From Gorsachius magnificus (taxonomy: Eukaryota > Chordata > Aves > Pelecaniformes > Ardeidae): a stretch of 64,000 bases of DNA. Of this stretch, positions 24,356-34,900 are shown piece by piece. Location: positions 53,403,586 through 53,467,585 of the forward strand of contig CM067082.1 of the NCBI GenBank assembly GCA_034008185.1. Direction: 5' to 3'. The notes below the pieces were generated by a model, which worked only from the letters and a program-made list of their open reading frames with translations, had not been told where the DNA came from and did no database searches. Position 1 is the first letter of the stretch. The number at the start of each line of letters is the position of its first letter. A program made the position numbers and the translations under genes.

Positions 24356-24720
24356 TGACAGTCCATTAAAATGCATCCTGATGACAAAGAACCAGGCTGC
24401 CATTTCTCCTTGGCAGCAGGACAGCAGAATCAGAGGATAAAATGCTCCTGTGAGATTTACCTTTGCAGGACCTGCTGTCCCCTTTGGGGACAAGGGCCAC
24501 AGGAAGCACAGGGGTTGTGGTCTCCCCAGCTTTGTTGCTCCCAGCACTGTGCTGCACTGCACAGGAAGAAATGCAAGGGGTTAATTCACCCCTGGACCTG
24601 GCCAGGAGGAGCATTGGAGACCCAGAAAGTATTGATGCCTCTTGCGGAGAGACAGTGAACATCGAGGCAGCTGGGAATGACCGCTGACAGTGTGGTCAGA
24701 GTCAGAGGAAAGGAGGGAGG

Positions 24721-24730
24721 TATATATAAG
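24721..24730 (+). promoter_or_regulatory. TATA-like word at end of GC-rich block
   Basis: TATATATAAG follows a purine-rich run (GGAAAGGAGGGAGG) at the 3' edge of the GC-rich block. The form fits a TATA box, but there is no recognisable gene or LTR downstream to support it. Confidence 0.2.
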
Positions 24731-25202
24731 AAATGGGAGAGGATTGTGAGGTAGGCATGGATCACAATAATATCTTGCATTTTTTGAGCCCTGTTTGTTG
24801 AAATAACCATAAAATTACTTGGTGCATTCCTAAGTGCCAAGTTAACTGGGCAAATTCCTGTCCTGAGACTGTCTTCTGCAGCCTACATTTGTTTTCTGCA
24901 CAGGGGGAGGACCAGAAGAGTTTGGTTTTATGTTTACAAATAAAACCTCTAATTGTAAGGCCCAGCTGTGGATAAATCCTCGTCACTTCATGATAGTACA
25001 ATAGGGGTCACAGCACTTTCCTGCCTCACTGTGGGGCAGGAAAATCCCATTCCCTAACAGGTGCTAAAGCATACTAAAAATTGCTCAGGGTTGCTCATAA
25101 ATGGTTATCCTTTTGTTCCAAGTAGCGCTGTGCAAATCACTGCTATATTCTACACAATCACTAGGGTGTGAGGCAGTTACTATAAAAAAGTAAAAATCCT
25201 AG

Positions 25203-25925
25203 AAATATAGAATTGCAGAATTGCAGAATAACGGAGGCTGGAAGGCATGTCTGGAGATCGTCTAGTCCAACCACCCTGCTCAAAGCAGGTTCAGTGAGAG
25301 CAGGTTGCTCAGGGCCATGTCTGGTCAAATTCTGAGACTCCACAGTTCTCTGGGCCACCTCTTCAAGGTGGTGTTCAACCACCTTCACAACTAAAAAGTG
25401 CAGCCTGTGCCCAGTACCTCTTGGCCTGTCACTGGACACTACCAAGAGGAACCTGCCTCCAACTTCTTTACCTCCCCATCAGATATTCATACACACGGAT
25501 AAGATCCCCCCAAGCCTTCTCTTCTCCAGGCTGAACAGTCCCAGCTCTCTCAGCCTCCTCCTCATATTTCCAGTCTGTTAATCACCTTCATATCCCTTCA
25601 CTGGATTCTCTCCAGTGAGTCCATGTCCCTGTCTGTCTCGCTGGGGAGCCCAGAACTGGACACAGTACTCCGGGTGTGGCCTCACCAGTGCTGAGTAGAC
25701 AGAAAGGATCACCTCCCTTGACCTGCTGGCAATATTTTGCCTAATCCAGCCAAGGATACTATTAGCCTTCTTTACAGCAAGGGCACATTGTCGGCTTATG
25801 TTCACCTTGTTTTCCCCCTGGGCCCCCAGGTTCTTTTCTGCAAAGCTGCTGTCCATCTGGTTGCTCCCCGGAGTGGATTGATGCCTGGGGTTATTTCCCT
25901 CCTTGGGGTAGGACTTAGCATTTCA
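25203..25925 (-). mobile_element. CR1 LINE, 5'-truncated 3' end
   Basis: On the minus strand this is the C-terminal end of CR1 ORF2 followed by its short 3' UTR. The 3' terminus shows tandem 8-base CR1-type repeats (AATTGCAG twice on the plus strand at 25210-25226). The minus frame 25856-25578 contains the conserved [20 protein letters not shown] and [10 protein letters not shown]. The frame is then broken in several places, as shown by the separate frame 25445-25161. CR1 elements insert by target-primed reverse transcription and are nearly always 5'-truncated, as here (about 0.72 kb of about 4.5 kb). The copy is inactive. Confidence 0.9.
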
Positions 25926-26200
25926 AATCACCACCCTCAAGGGAAGGAGTCCATGGCATATTTGTCCATTACTTTCACATGTGCACAGCCTTGACTGAGT
26001 CAGGATCACTAATTTGGTACACAAGACAGTGGGCAGCATGAAAATAATCCTCCCTCTTTTAGCCTCCAAAACCTGTTACATAGTCTGATCCTTCCTCCTG
26101 CATGTACCTGGCCTTGGGGTGTCTAGTGATCCTGTCGCAAGCTGCCAAGAATCACTAAAAGAGATTCTGGTGGTTGGCTCTGCATGGAGGAAGCTTTCCT

Positions 26201-26224
26201 CCCCTCCCTCCCTCCCTCCCTCCC
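26201..26224 (-). repeat. (CCCT)n tract with six-G-tract quadruplex motif
   Basis: The plus strand reads CCCC then five CCC units, each separated by one T. The minus strand therefore has six G tracts with one-base loops, a simple repeat and one of the strongest quadruplex motifs possible in so few bases. Confidence 0.85.
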
Positions 26225-27739
26225 ATCGCCTGACAGCTGGAGAGCTTCCGGCAACCCTACTGCTCATGGGGAATCCCACTTGAGGATGAGAGACATTTCA
26301 TTGTCCGGCTGCTCCGAAAAAAGTCCTTATGGTCCAACATTTTACAAGGAACTCCTTTTCACTATAGACTTCTACCTATTGATTTAAATTTGCACAGATG
26401 GGTTACCATTCTCTGAGCTATTTTTCCCCAAAGGTGGTTAGATAAAAATTTACCTTGCCTTTCATTTAAGATTCAACTAAACCCAGTGTTCCTCTGAGGT
26501 CTAAGACTAAAAATCAGCACCGAGGTCTGTGAGGCTGGCTCAGGAGACAAGACTGTTAACAGAAACTGCCCTAAAGATTTGGAAGTTACACAGCTGGGGC
26601 TCTTCAGGAGCTTTTTGCACCAGTTCCTTTGTTTTAAGGAGGAGCATGATTAATTTACAAACAGATATTTCTTATCCCTTAAGCCTCTGTCCTGGAGCTC
26701 TTTAGGTTCTTCTTACCTTCTGGCTCCCAAGCCCTGGGGCACCCAGCCATCTTCAGCCCTTCCACTCCACTGGAATTCTGCTCTATCCTGGTGCTCAGCC
26801 CTGCAATCTTCAGTTTCCTGCCAGTCCCTGAGAAACTGTTACCTTTCAGTAGCAATTTTCAGTAAATTCAGCCATGGCTGGCTACCTGCTTATGCTTTTC
26901 CTTCTGGAAGCCAAGCCAGGGAGACTGGCAGCTTACCATTGCAGAGCTCTTGCCAAATTCATGGGGTTTCTGATTTTGTTAGTGGTGATAATAGGAAATT
27001 GGATTCAGTAACTCAGGAGGTCCCCTCCAATGCTACATTCCAGAGGAAATCTGCTAGAAAAATTTTGGACAAAAATCTGTTCCAAACATCTTCTGGTGTT
27101 CCCATAATTGTTCATCTGCTCATATTGGGATTATAACTTCCTTTTGAGTAACTGATGTGAAAGGCTGCCAGTCATTTCAGGATAGCTTATGGCAGTCACT
27201 CAAATGATTTACAATTACCTCTAGGTATGTCTATAAATTTGAAAACAGTAACAGCTCTATTTTCAAATGTAACATCTTTTCATCTCACTGTAAGTAAGAC
27301 CTCTGACTGGGTCAACAACATGCACAGAAAGGGGAATGCATTTTCCAGCTGCTGTGGTTTCATAGAACTGATGGTTAACTCACAGTTATAAAATAAATTT
27401 GTATTACTTTTTTTTTATAAAGAAGTGAGCTATTAGAATTCCCTACTTAATTTTTGGTCTTTTTATTTTTCATTTAGTCTCATTAGACTTTTCTTAGTTA
27501 AAAATATTGATTCTAGTTTTGCAAAGAAGGCCAAATAGTGGCAGCTTATTTTTATCCTTTGCTCAAATAGAGCAGGACAGGAATGAATCAGAAATCATTT
27601 AGTCACTATATTAACACAAGTTTGGGATGTAAAATTGTGCATTCCATTTTGCTGATTCATTTACAAAGATCATTAAAACCAGTCCATTCCCTAATAAGTT
27701 CTAAGGCTGCATAGGTGCCCAAGCTAAGGTCCCCTCACA

Positions 27740-28170
27740 GCTGCACACCCTTTTTCTCCATCAGTTGTGAAAGACAAAATGAGCCACCATCTGAATGACT
27801 GACCCACCCCCACCCACTGTCCCAGAAGCCCTGTTAAAGTCCAAGACTTGGTGCTTGGTCCTTGCATGAACTCCATTGTACATGGGTATGATGTGCCTGG
27901 CCTTGTTGACTTGCTTGCTTGCCCTTGGACATGCCCTTGTGACAGGGGATGTGCCTGGTGGCAACTGGGGGCTAAACCAGGGACTGCCCCTGGATCTGCT
28001 TTGTTTTCCTTGTTTTGGCGCTGGGGGACTACACCCTTGCTGGAGGGGCCATTGCCCTGCCCTGTCACCAGTGGCTCCTGTCTTGCCTCCCCTTAGGAGC
28101 AGCCGCTCACGCTGCTTCCTGACCTCCAGTGCGTGGCAATCTTGTCACACGCCCACCAGCTCTTGTATTG
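27740..28170. other. GC-rich block of uncertain origin, possible LTR
   Basis: About 430 bases are GC-richer than the surroundings, with words such as GCCCTTGGACATGCCCTTG and GTGACAGGGGATGTGCCTGG that have the look of avian retroviral LTR DNA. I cannot fix TG...CA ends, a TATA box or a poly(A) signal. Both strands carry a frame over 110 codons (minus 28068-27724, plus 27876-28445) with no known motif, which is what GC-rich DNA produces by chance. Confidence 0.3.
27803..27823 (-). other. G-quadruplex motif (minus strand)
   Basis: C tracts of 3, 5, 3 and 3 on the plus strand with spacers of 1, 1 and 5 bases give a four-tract G-quadruplex motif on the minus strand, inside the GC-rich block. Confidence 0.6.
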
Positions 28171-28479
28171 TGATCAGGCCGTGTCTATTTAGTTTATCCT
28201 TCTGTGGCAGTGTAATTATCCTCTGTGTGTCTTTTCTGGGTTGGCTACATCTTCCTAAAGAAGGAACAGCTACATCTATATTTCATGTCCACCTATGTCC
28301 ATATGCTGTGGATTTACACAGCAGCAAAATAATGGTTTCAGCTTTGCTCTCCACCCTTCTTAATAATTGCTATCATCCAATTTTCCCGTTGAGCACTAAG
28401 TCAATGTTTTCCGAGAACTGTCCAACATCCTTCCCCAAGTCGTAATAGCTAGTTTAGAGTCTCTCATTGCTTTTATGCA

Positions 28480-28900
28480 CAGATTTTTTTTTCTCTTATG
28501 TGCATTACTCTGCATTAATTGGCACTGAATTTAATTTGCCATTTTATTGCCAAGTCACCCAGTATTGTGAGACCATTCTGTACGTTGTGTTAGTTTTTGA
28601 CTATCTTGAAAAAAACTTGTTTCATTTGGAAATGTAGCTCTTTCACTCTTCATATCCTTTCCATTTATAAGCCCCTAAGAGAGGAGTTCCCAGCACAGAT
28701 CCTTAAAGGATCTAGGTGTAACTTCTCTCTGGTGAAAGCTGACTTTCTAGTCCAGCTTTTGTCTTCCTAACTTTTAACATGTTGTGAACCTATGAGAGAC
28801 CTTTCCTCTCGTAGCATGACATTTTAATATAACTAGGAAAAGGGATGCTTTTAGGAGCTTTTTGATAAGCTGAGAATATTCTGCCACTGGGAGCACCTTG
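28480..28900 (-). mobile_element. Ancient CR1-like LINE fragment (RT region)
   Basis: The plus strand carries, in order, diverged versions of words I know from the antisense of CR1 reverse-transcriptase genes in turtles and other amniotes. These are TTTGCCATTTTATTGCCAAG with TCACCCAGT, then a decayed antisense of the FADD box near 28617-28650, then AGCACAGATCCTTAAAGGAT where the GVPQG box would be, then CCTATGAGAGACCTTTCCTC. No open frame survives. It is much more diverged than the other CR1 copies here, so it is likely an old insertion. The call is from memory of the word order. Confidence 0.55.
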
Positions 28901-31900
28901 GGCACACCCACTTCTTTCAAGATTTCTTACAGATTTGTGGGGCATGAGGTTTTTTCAACCAAACTTGACTCTTTCTGGCTATCATGTTTGTCCATGTGAT
29001 CACTAACGCTAGCCTTTATTACAGTTTTTACCTCCTTAATCCCCAGAGAGGTGCAAATAAAAATAAATATTCAGCTCTCAGGTGCTGCTACCAGTGTAAG
29101 TTGGCTCTTCACCTGCATTTATTCATGCCTATAAATCCCTTGCTATCAAGTCACCTGACTATACAATCTCAGTGGTACTCATGCTTTCACAGCACATCGC
29201 CTTGAACTGGGATTTGGATGATCTTCACTTGCAGTGCAAGGATGTAGCTTGCTACCCTGGAGCAATGCCACTTGCCTCTAGTTCTGGGAGCTGTGCACTA
29301 TACAACTTTGTGTGATGGTCAAACACCAAGTAATTATGCAACTGAATAATCAAGTCTTCCTTCCTAAACCTTTCTCACTCCTGTAGAAATGAATAAGAAA
29401 TATGTTCACTGCTATGAATATCAGCTATCAATGTATGAGGTGGTCAAGCTGGTGCATGGGGCTGTTGAGGAGCCTGTGCAAATAAACTGCCTCAACAACA
29501 AAAAGTAAAGAGAGCTCAGGTTACCTCTTTTTCTCTAAATTTCACCATTTTTTCCTTGCTTGACATAACTGCTTAGTGTGCTGACTGCCTACTAATTGAG
29601 TTATTTAATTGGAGAAATGACTTTTAATAGCTCCTCTTTAATTATTTAGCTGTTCAACAGAGGTATCTTGTCTGGTCGTGAAGCTAGTGACATTGGTCTT
29701 GGCAGCACGGGATACTTAATGTCAGCTAAATTCTGACATTATCTCTGGCTGAGGCTCATAATTCATAGACCACCATCCATTTGAATTTGTTTATCCATCT
29801 GTGATATTTGTTCTCATTCAAAACTCAAAATAAAAAAGCACCTTTAACAACACGAAGGCATATATTGCTAGAACCTTTTTTTCTGGATTAGTCTGATCTA
29901 ACTCAAACACTACACAGATAAGCAGCTTTTGGTTAAACTGCTTTTTATTTGCAGTCTAAGTGAGCACTAACACTTGTGTTTGAGTTGCTATAATACTGTT
30001 GTCACTTTTATAATAGAACATAGTGGGTAAGCATGGGGTTAGTTTAACTTTAAATGTTATCCTGGTGATTATATATTAATTTTTAAATTATAATCTGAAT
30101 ACAATTAGTGTCCCTAATAGACTCTAACTAAACAAGTTCCAGCACTCACTGAAATCTACCAACCAAACTTACATTGGAGAAACAATAGAGCTTTGTTTTC
30201 TAATTTACAGTTTCTTTCTTATTTTTCTCGGGACTACATGGTAGTTCCTCCTTAATTTAGACCTATTCTGAGTGTCTTGAAGCAATGAACTTAAATGCTA
30301 GGTTTTATTGGTTAATAGACAGTAAATTTAGGGTAGATAACACTAATGGCTAAAGAAAGGAGATACATCTGGCATTTCCAATGGTTCATAAATGCACTTA
30401 GTCTTTTGTTTGCTGCTGGAGAATGTTAGAATATAAGAAAAATGCAGAAGTTGTATGACTGGGTGAAGAGAAGGGGGGGAAATATGTTTACTGGCAAAAG
30501 GAAAGGGAGGGAAACAGGGTAAAAAGTGGCAGAAAAAACCCCAAATTGTGACTGAAATGGTTTCATATTTTAAGATAAATTCACAAATAAATGGTCCAGA
30601 TGGGAATCTGTGATTAGAGTGTAGCTCTATATTACTGTACTAGTAAAGAGTGACTCATTCTACCCATTATAAAACTCCAGCTCCCAGAAAAGAATAAATT
30701 TTTGTTATAAAAGTTCTCACTAGGCTGATGCTTGGCAGAGTTCTCAACCCAAGAGAAGAGTATTTAGTATTTAATTTCTTTATCAGAATCAAAGTTTGGC
30801 TGGAACAATTGCAGATTTGTGCTGGTTCCAGTCAGTGCTAAAGTTTCCAGGTGATAACTTTGGTGGAAATTCTTCTGCCTGTGCAGTACCAGCTGTGCAG
30901 TGAGGAGCTCTGTGAGGGATCTTCCCCCCCCAGGCTCTGCAGTGGTAGTTCAGTGGCTGTAATGAAGTCACGTATAGACAATCAATGCTGTTAGCAGATA
31001 CACCTCTTGTGTGCACACTTTCTGTACTGTTCTCCTGCCTTCTTAGTTTCAGCAGAACGACCTTCAGTTCCATACGTGACTGCAGACCTCCACTGCTGTA
31101 TCCTCAGAGCTGTTTTCTGCTTCTGCCCCAGCAAACAACATCCCACAAATGTCTCATTTCTTGCCCCTTATGACCCATATGTCCTGCTTTTCCATTAAGT
31201 CCATCATTCAGAGAATAACTGAGTTGAGCTCCTAGCTTTGTTTCAGCACTCCTCATCCAAAGCCCTCATACAATCCTCACTGTGCAAGATACTGCCATAG
31301 AGTTTTTCTTTCTGCTCTGGATGTTACAAAAATCACTCTCTGAGCTCATGCTCCCCATTCTGTATCTTAGTGGAATAGTATTGGCTCCACTGTGTAAGAA
31401 CTGCATCTACTCATAAGACAGATCAGAAATTAATTTATACTGCTTGTTTTGCAATAAGTAGCCCTAAAAAATAAAGCTTCAGTTCCTCTCCACCCACTGT
31501 CCCTATTCTCCGTCATGCAAATGGTGTGTTGCAGTTTCCCTGACTTCCTTGCAAACTGTCAAGATCAAGCTGATCTTGATTCTTGTAATTCGGTGCCAAA
31601 ATATGACATCAGCATCAAGGGGAAGCAGAACAGGGCATCAGACAGAGCAAGTTTTATGCCATGAGTAGCCGCTGTATAATAGTTACTTTGTCATTACATT
31701 CTAAAGAAGGTTTTCATGTGCCTCAAGATACAGAGTAAATAACAGAATTTTGCCTTCAAAAGAATAACTGGATTGTGCCTTCTGTTTGTACTCTTTCAGA
31801 TTCTGTATAAACATTCATTGATCTTTGCTAGGCATTTTTATCACTAAAAATGGAAAGATTTGCAACTAGGAAAGCCATGTTAGACCCCTATTATTCTTTT

Positions 31901-34900
31901 TTTATTTTTAGAATAGGTTTGAAATGCATCCAAGAATGGAAATATGCTATATTTAAGCTAAAGACAATGTTGAAATGATCTTTTTTCATTCTTGGACTAA
32001 TTTTGTCTTCCACTGGTGTACCGGTACCTCTGCTTATTGGTTGCTTATGATACGCAGAGATTTGCAACTCTGGCATCTGATTTCTAGCAAAGTGACCCTA
32101 GTTAGTAGGCATTGTCTTTTACCCCTGGGAATATCTTCATTTTTGTGAGGAAAACTTTAGATTAATGTCAAATTCCTTCGTCATTTCCATTTTAAAAACT
32201 CCAAAAAATTTCACAAGAGGTTTGTGTTTTGGTTGGTGGTCTGACTATGCAATTAAAACCAGTCAAAGATAATTCATGTGAGATTAATTACTGTAAAGAT
32301 AGAATGTTGCATGGGGGTTTGCACCAACAAAAGAGTTTTCTCTTTTGTGCTGAAAAGATGTTTTAGCTGATTCTTCTATTGCCATGACTTTACAAAGGGT
32401 TGATTTCCATGAGGCCCTAAAAGATGTACTGTGATAGCTACCTTCCTGAGTTTTCTGCCATCACTTACATGACTCAGAAAGAAAAAACTCCCAGATGTCT
32501 GTAAGCATAGCAAGTTCTGCCTCCCTCCTGCTTTTCAACCAGGTTCAACTCTTTAGAGGCAGCTTGCACACTACCCATAAACAACCAACCTAGAGAAACC
32601 TTTCAATATGTATTAACTGACTATATATGTCCAGGTTTGCATACCCATGCAAAACTGGAGTTAGCCTGAACTGTGCTTGTAGGCTCACTGTCTTCAGGAC
32701 CCATGAACCTGGCCTTGAAAGTGGGGTTAGAGGGGATATAAACAAAACCTTGGGTGATCTGCATGATGGTAAATGCACAAAAGGATCTCAGTTTGAAATT
32801 TAGATTCTCAAAACTCTTATCAACTCCCACCTATCCAAGATGTTCCCAGAGATCATTGTTCTGTTTTCGAAGTTGTATTTCTGTGGACAACATCATCTTT
32901 GCCTCTGGTTGCATTGAGAAGCCCATTGGTCTTGGTATTGTTGGACAGATCCCAGTGACATCTTATACAATACTTTTTTCAGGTTTCAGACTCATTTCCT
33001 GGGGCTCATCACACAGTTAGTTGAAATGTTTTGTTTTACTGCTTAGAAACCACCTTTGCATCTACAGTGGTGACTTCTCTGCCCAGCAGCCCATGGGACA
33101 CTTGGAGAAATGCATGGATATCTGGGTTGGGATATATTGGGCATGAAAGACAATTCATGACTGCAACAGGCATTCCCTTTGGGTGGGTGAGATCTAAATC
33201 TCACTGTTATTCCATTTTTGCCAAGCTATCTGGGATCAAAATTAGGTTGCACTTGTATACCAGCTACCTTGGGAACCTCCTGAAAACGGCAACTGTTAGT
33301 TAAAATCCAGCCTAAAAAAGAATGGACTCTTGAGTTCACATCCTGCTCATAGCATTATCAAGCATTTTGTTCAGTGGCTGTTTAACACAAAGCATGGAAA
33401 TTGCTTGGGAACATAGAATTCTTGTCTGTCTTGTGCATGTTTCTGGTCCTATGAACACTGCATCTTTTTCTGTTGTGGAACGGCTTAAAGAAATACAGTG
33501 GATTGGAGCAGTGTTTAGTGGCTCGGTTCTTAGAAGTAGGCTGGCTGGCCCCTCCTGACAGTCAGGTCAGAAGTGGAAGCATATCTTGGATTTGACACAA
33601 GTGGCCCAACTGTTGTGCACTATCCAGTTAAGGGATTGCTCGGGGACAGCTGGCCCTATGAAGGAGGTGGGCAAGGGAGTCCCTGCAGTAAGGATGAATA
33701 GCCTTGCAGCTTACCAAATCACTTCAAAGCACAAATGCAGCAGCACACTACATCACCAGGGTGTGATTTTATTACCAACAACTACAGGATGTGTCAAATT
33801 AACTCTTCATTTAATGCAAAGTGGGATTTGATCACATCATATGTGTTGCCATAGACAAACCCAGGTTCTGGTGCTGCTTCTCAAGTACTGGTGCTGCTCA
33901 CTGATGATGTTAAATCAGGATCACCTTTTCCGTAATTCTCCTTTTCTCTATTTTCTTTCCTTGACAGAGACCGTATGAGCTTGTGAGTGCTATGCATAAT
34001 GAATTTCTTCTGTACAGTTAGGGCTTTATCATGACCACTGCAAACAACCCACACCTCGCATTCCTTCCTGCTTCCTGTGTCTTTTGAACCATCTTAATCT
34101 AGTTTGACGTCACTGGGGCTCAGGGCAAGGAGCACATTATCTGTTCTTATGTCATCTTTTCCTTAATTCCTCATTTGACAGATTATTTGGTGGTTCGCGG
34201 ATCTCCAACACCACATACCTCCTGTTGATTCTGTCCAGCTCACTTTTAACTTCAGCTGTGCTGTAAAAACTTTCAGTTGTGCTTACTATAGCTCCACAAC
34301 CTCAGGAATGTTGCACAAAAGTTGTCTTTGTCCCACATCTTTGAAAAAGTTTTTCTGTATCGTTCCTTTCAGCATGGTAGATCTACTCTGCAACAATGAA
34401 AATATTTTTTTATTTTTTGTTTAGTCTGCTTCCTAAATTCTATCTAACAGTCCCAAAATCATATTAGGCAGTGTTGTAAATCTCATCAGGTGCTAAGCTA
34501 GTTCTTTTTAGCTGTCTAAATACCTGTTATAATCTGACAGCATATGAATTGTTTGTCCTCTCTGCTAAAGGAGTCACAAGGTTGTATCTATTGCCAGACT
34601 CACTTGATTACTTTGTAGCCCTCGTTTTATTTTCAGGAATCATATAGCCATAAATCAAGAAGACAAATTAGTGCAAATTTGTAATTATCCTGCTTCCGCT
34701 ACCCTATTTGTCCACAAAGACATCCACAAAATAATAGCCCACTATTTATATTTAATTCCTGTCTTCACAGCTGTAATGGATGGTGCTTGGTTGCCCCAAA
34801 TCAATAATATCTCTTCAGAAGTCTCATATCACCAAATCACTACATGGAATAACAATCAGAATAATTTCATTTAAATGGATACAATTAGCACTGGAGATGA

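Larger units (their letters stand above)
22046..25202. other. Gene-less stretch between ERVL and CR1
   Basis: No exon or named repeat is recognised. From 23090 to 23440 the DNA is AT-rich with many homeodomain-type TAAT/ATTA words and few repeats, a possible conserved non-coding block. From about 23870 to 24740 it is markedly richer in G+C, with several overlapping short frames and no family match. It includes a plus-strand G-quadruplex motif and a TATATATAAG word. Confidence 0.55.
25926..28479. other. Gene-less stretch between two CR1 copies
   Basis: No host exon is recognised. It contains the (CCCT)n tract and a GC-rich block at 27740-28170, listed separately. The rest is ordinary mixed-composition DNA with AT-rich parts (27400-27680). 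Confidence 0.55.

Noticed and set aside
24290..24840. Several overlapping frames of 80-98 codons on both strands
   Set aside because: They overlap one another in different frames and carry no motif; explained by the GC-rich composition of the block.
27876..28445. 189-codon plus-strand open frame, the second longest in the window
   Set aside because: It lies over the GC-rich block, reads as Cys/Leu/Ser-rich text with no domain, and a frame also exists on the opposite strand. This is typical of chance frames in GC-rich DNA.
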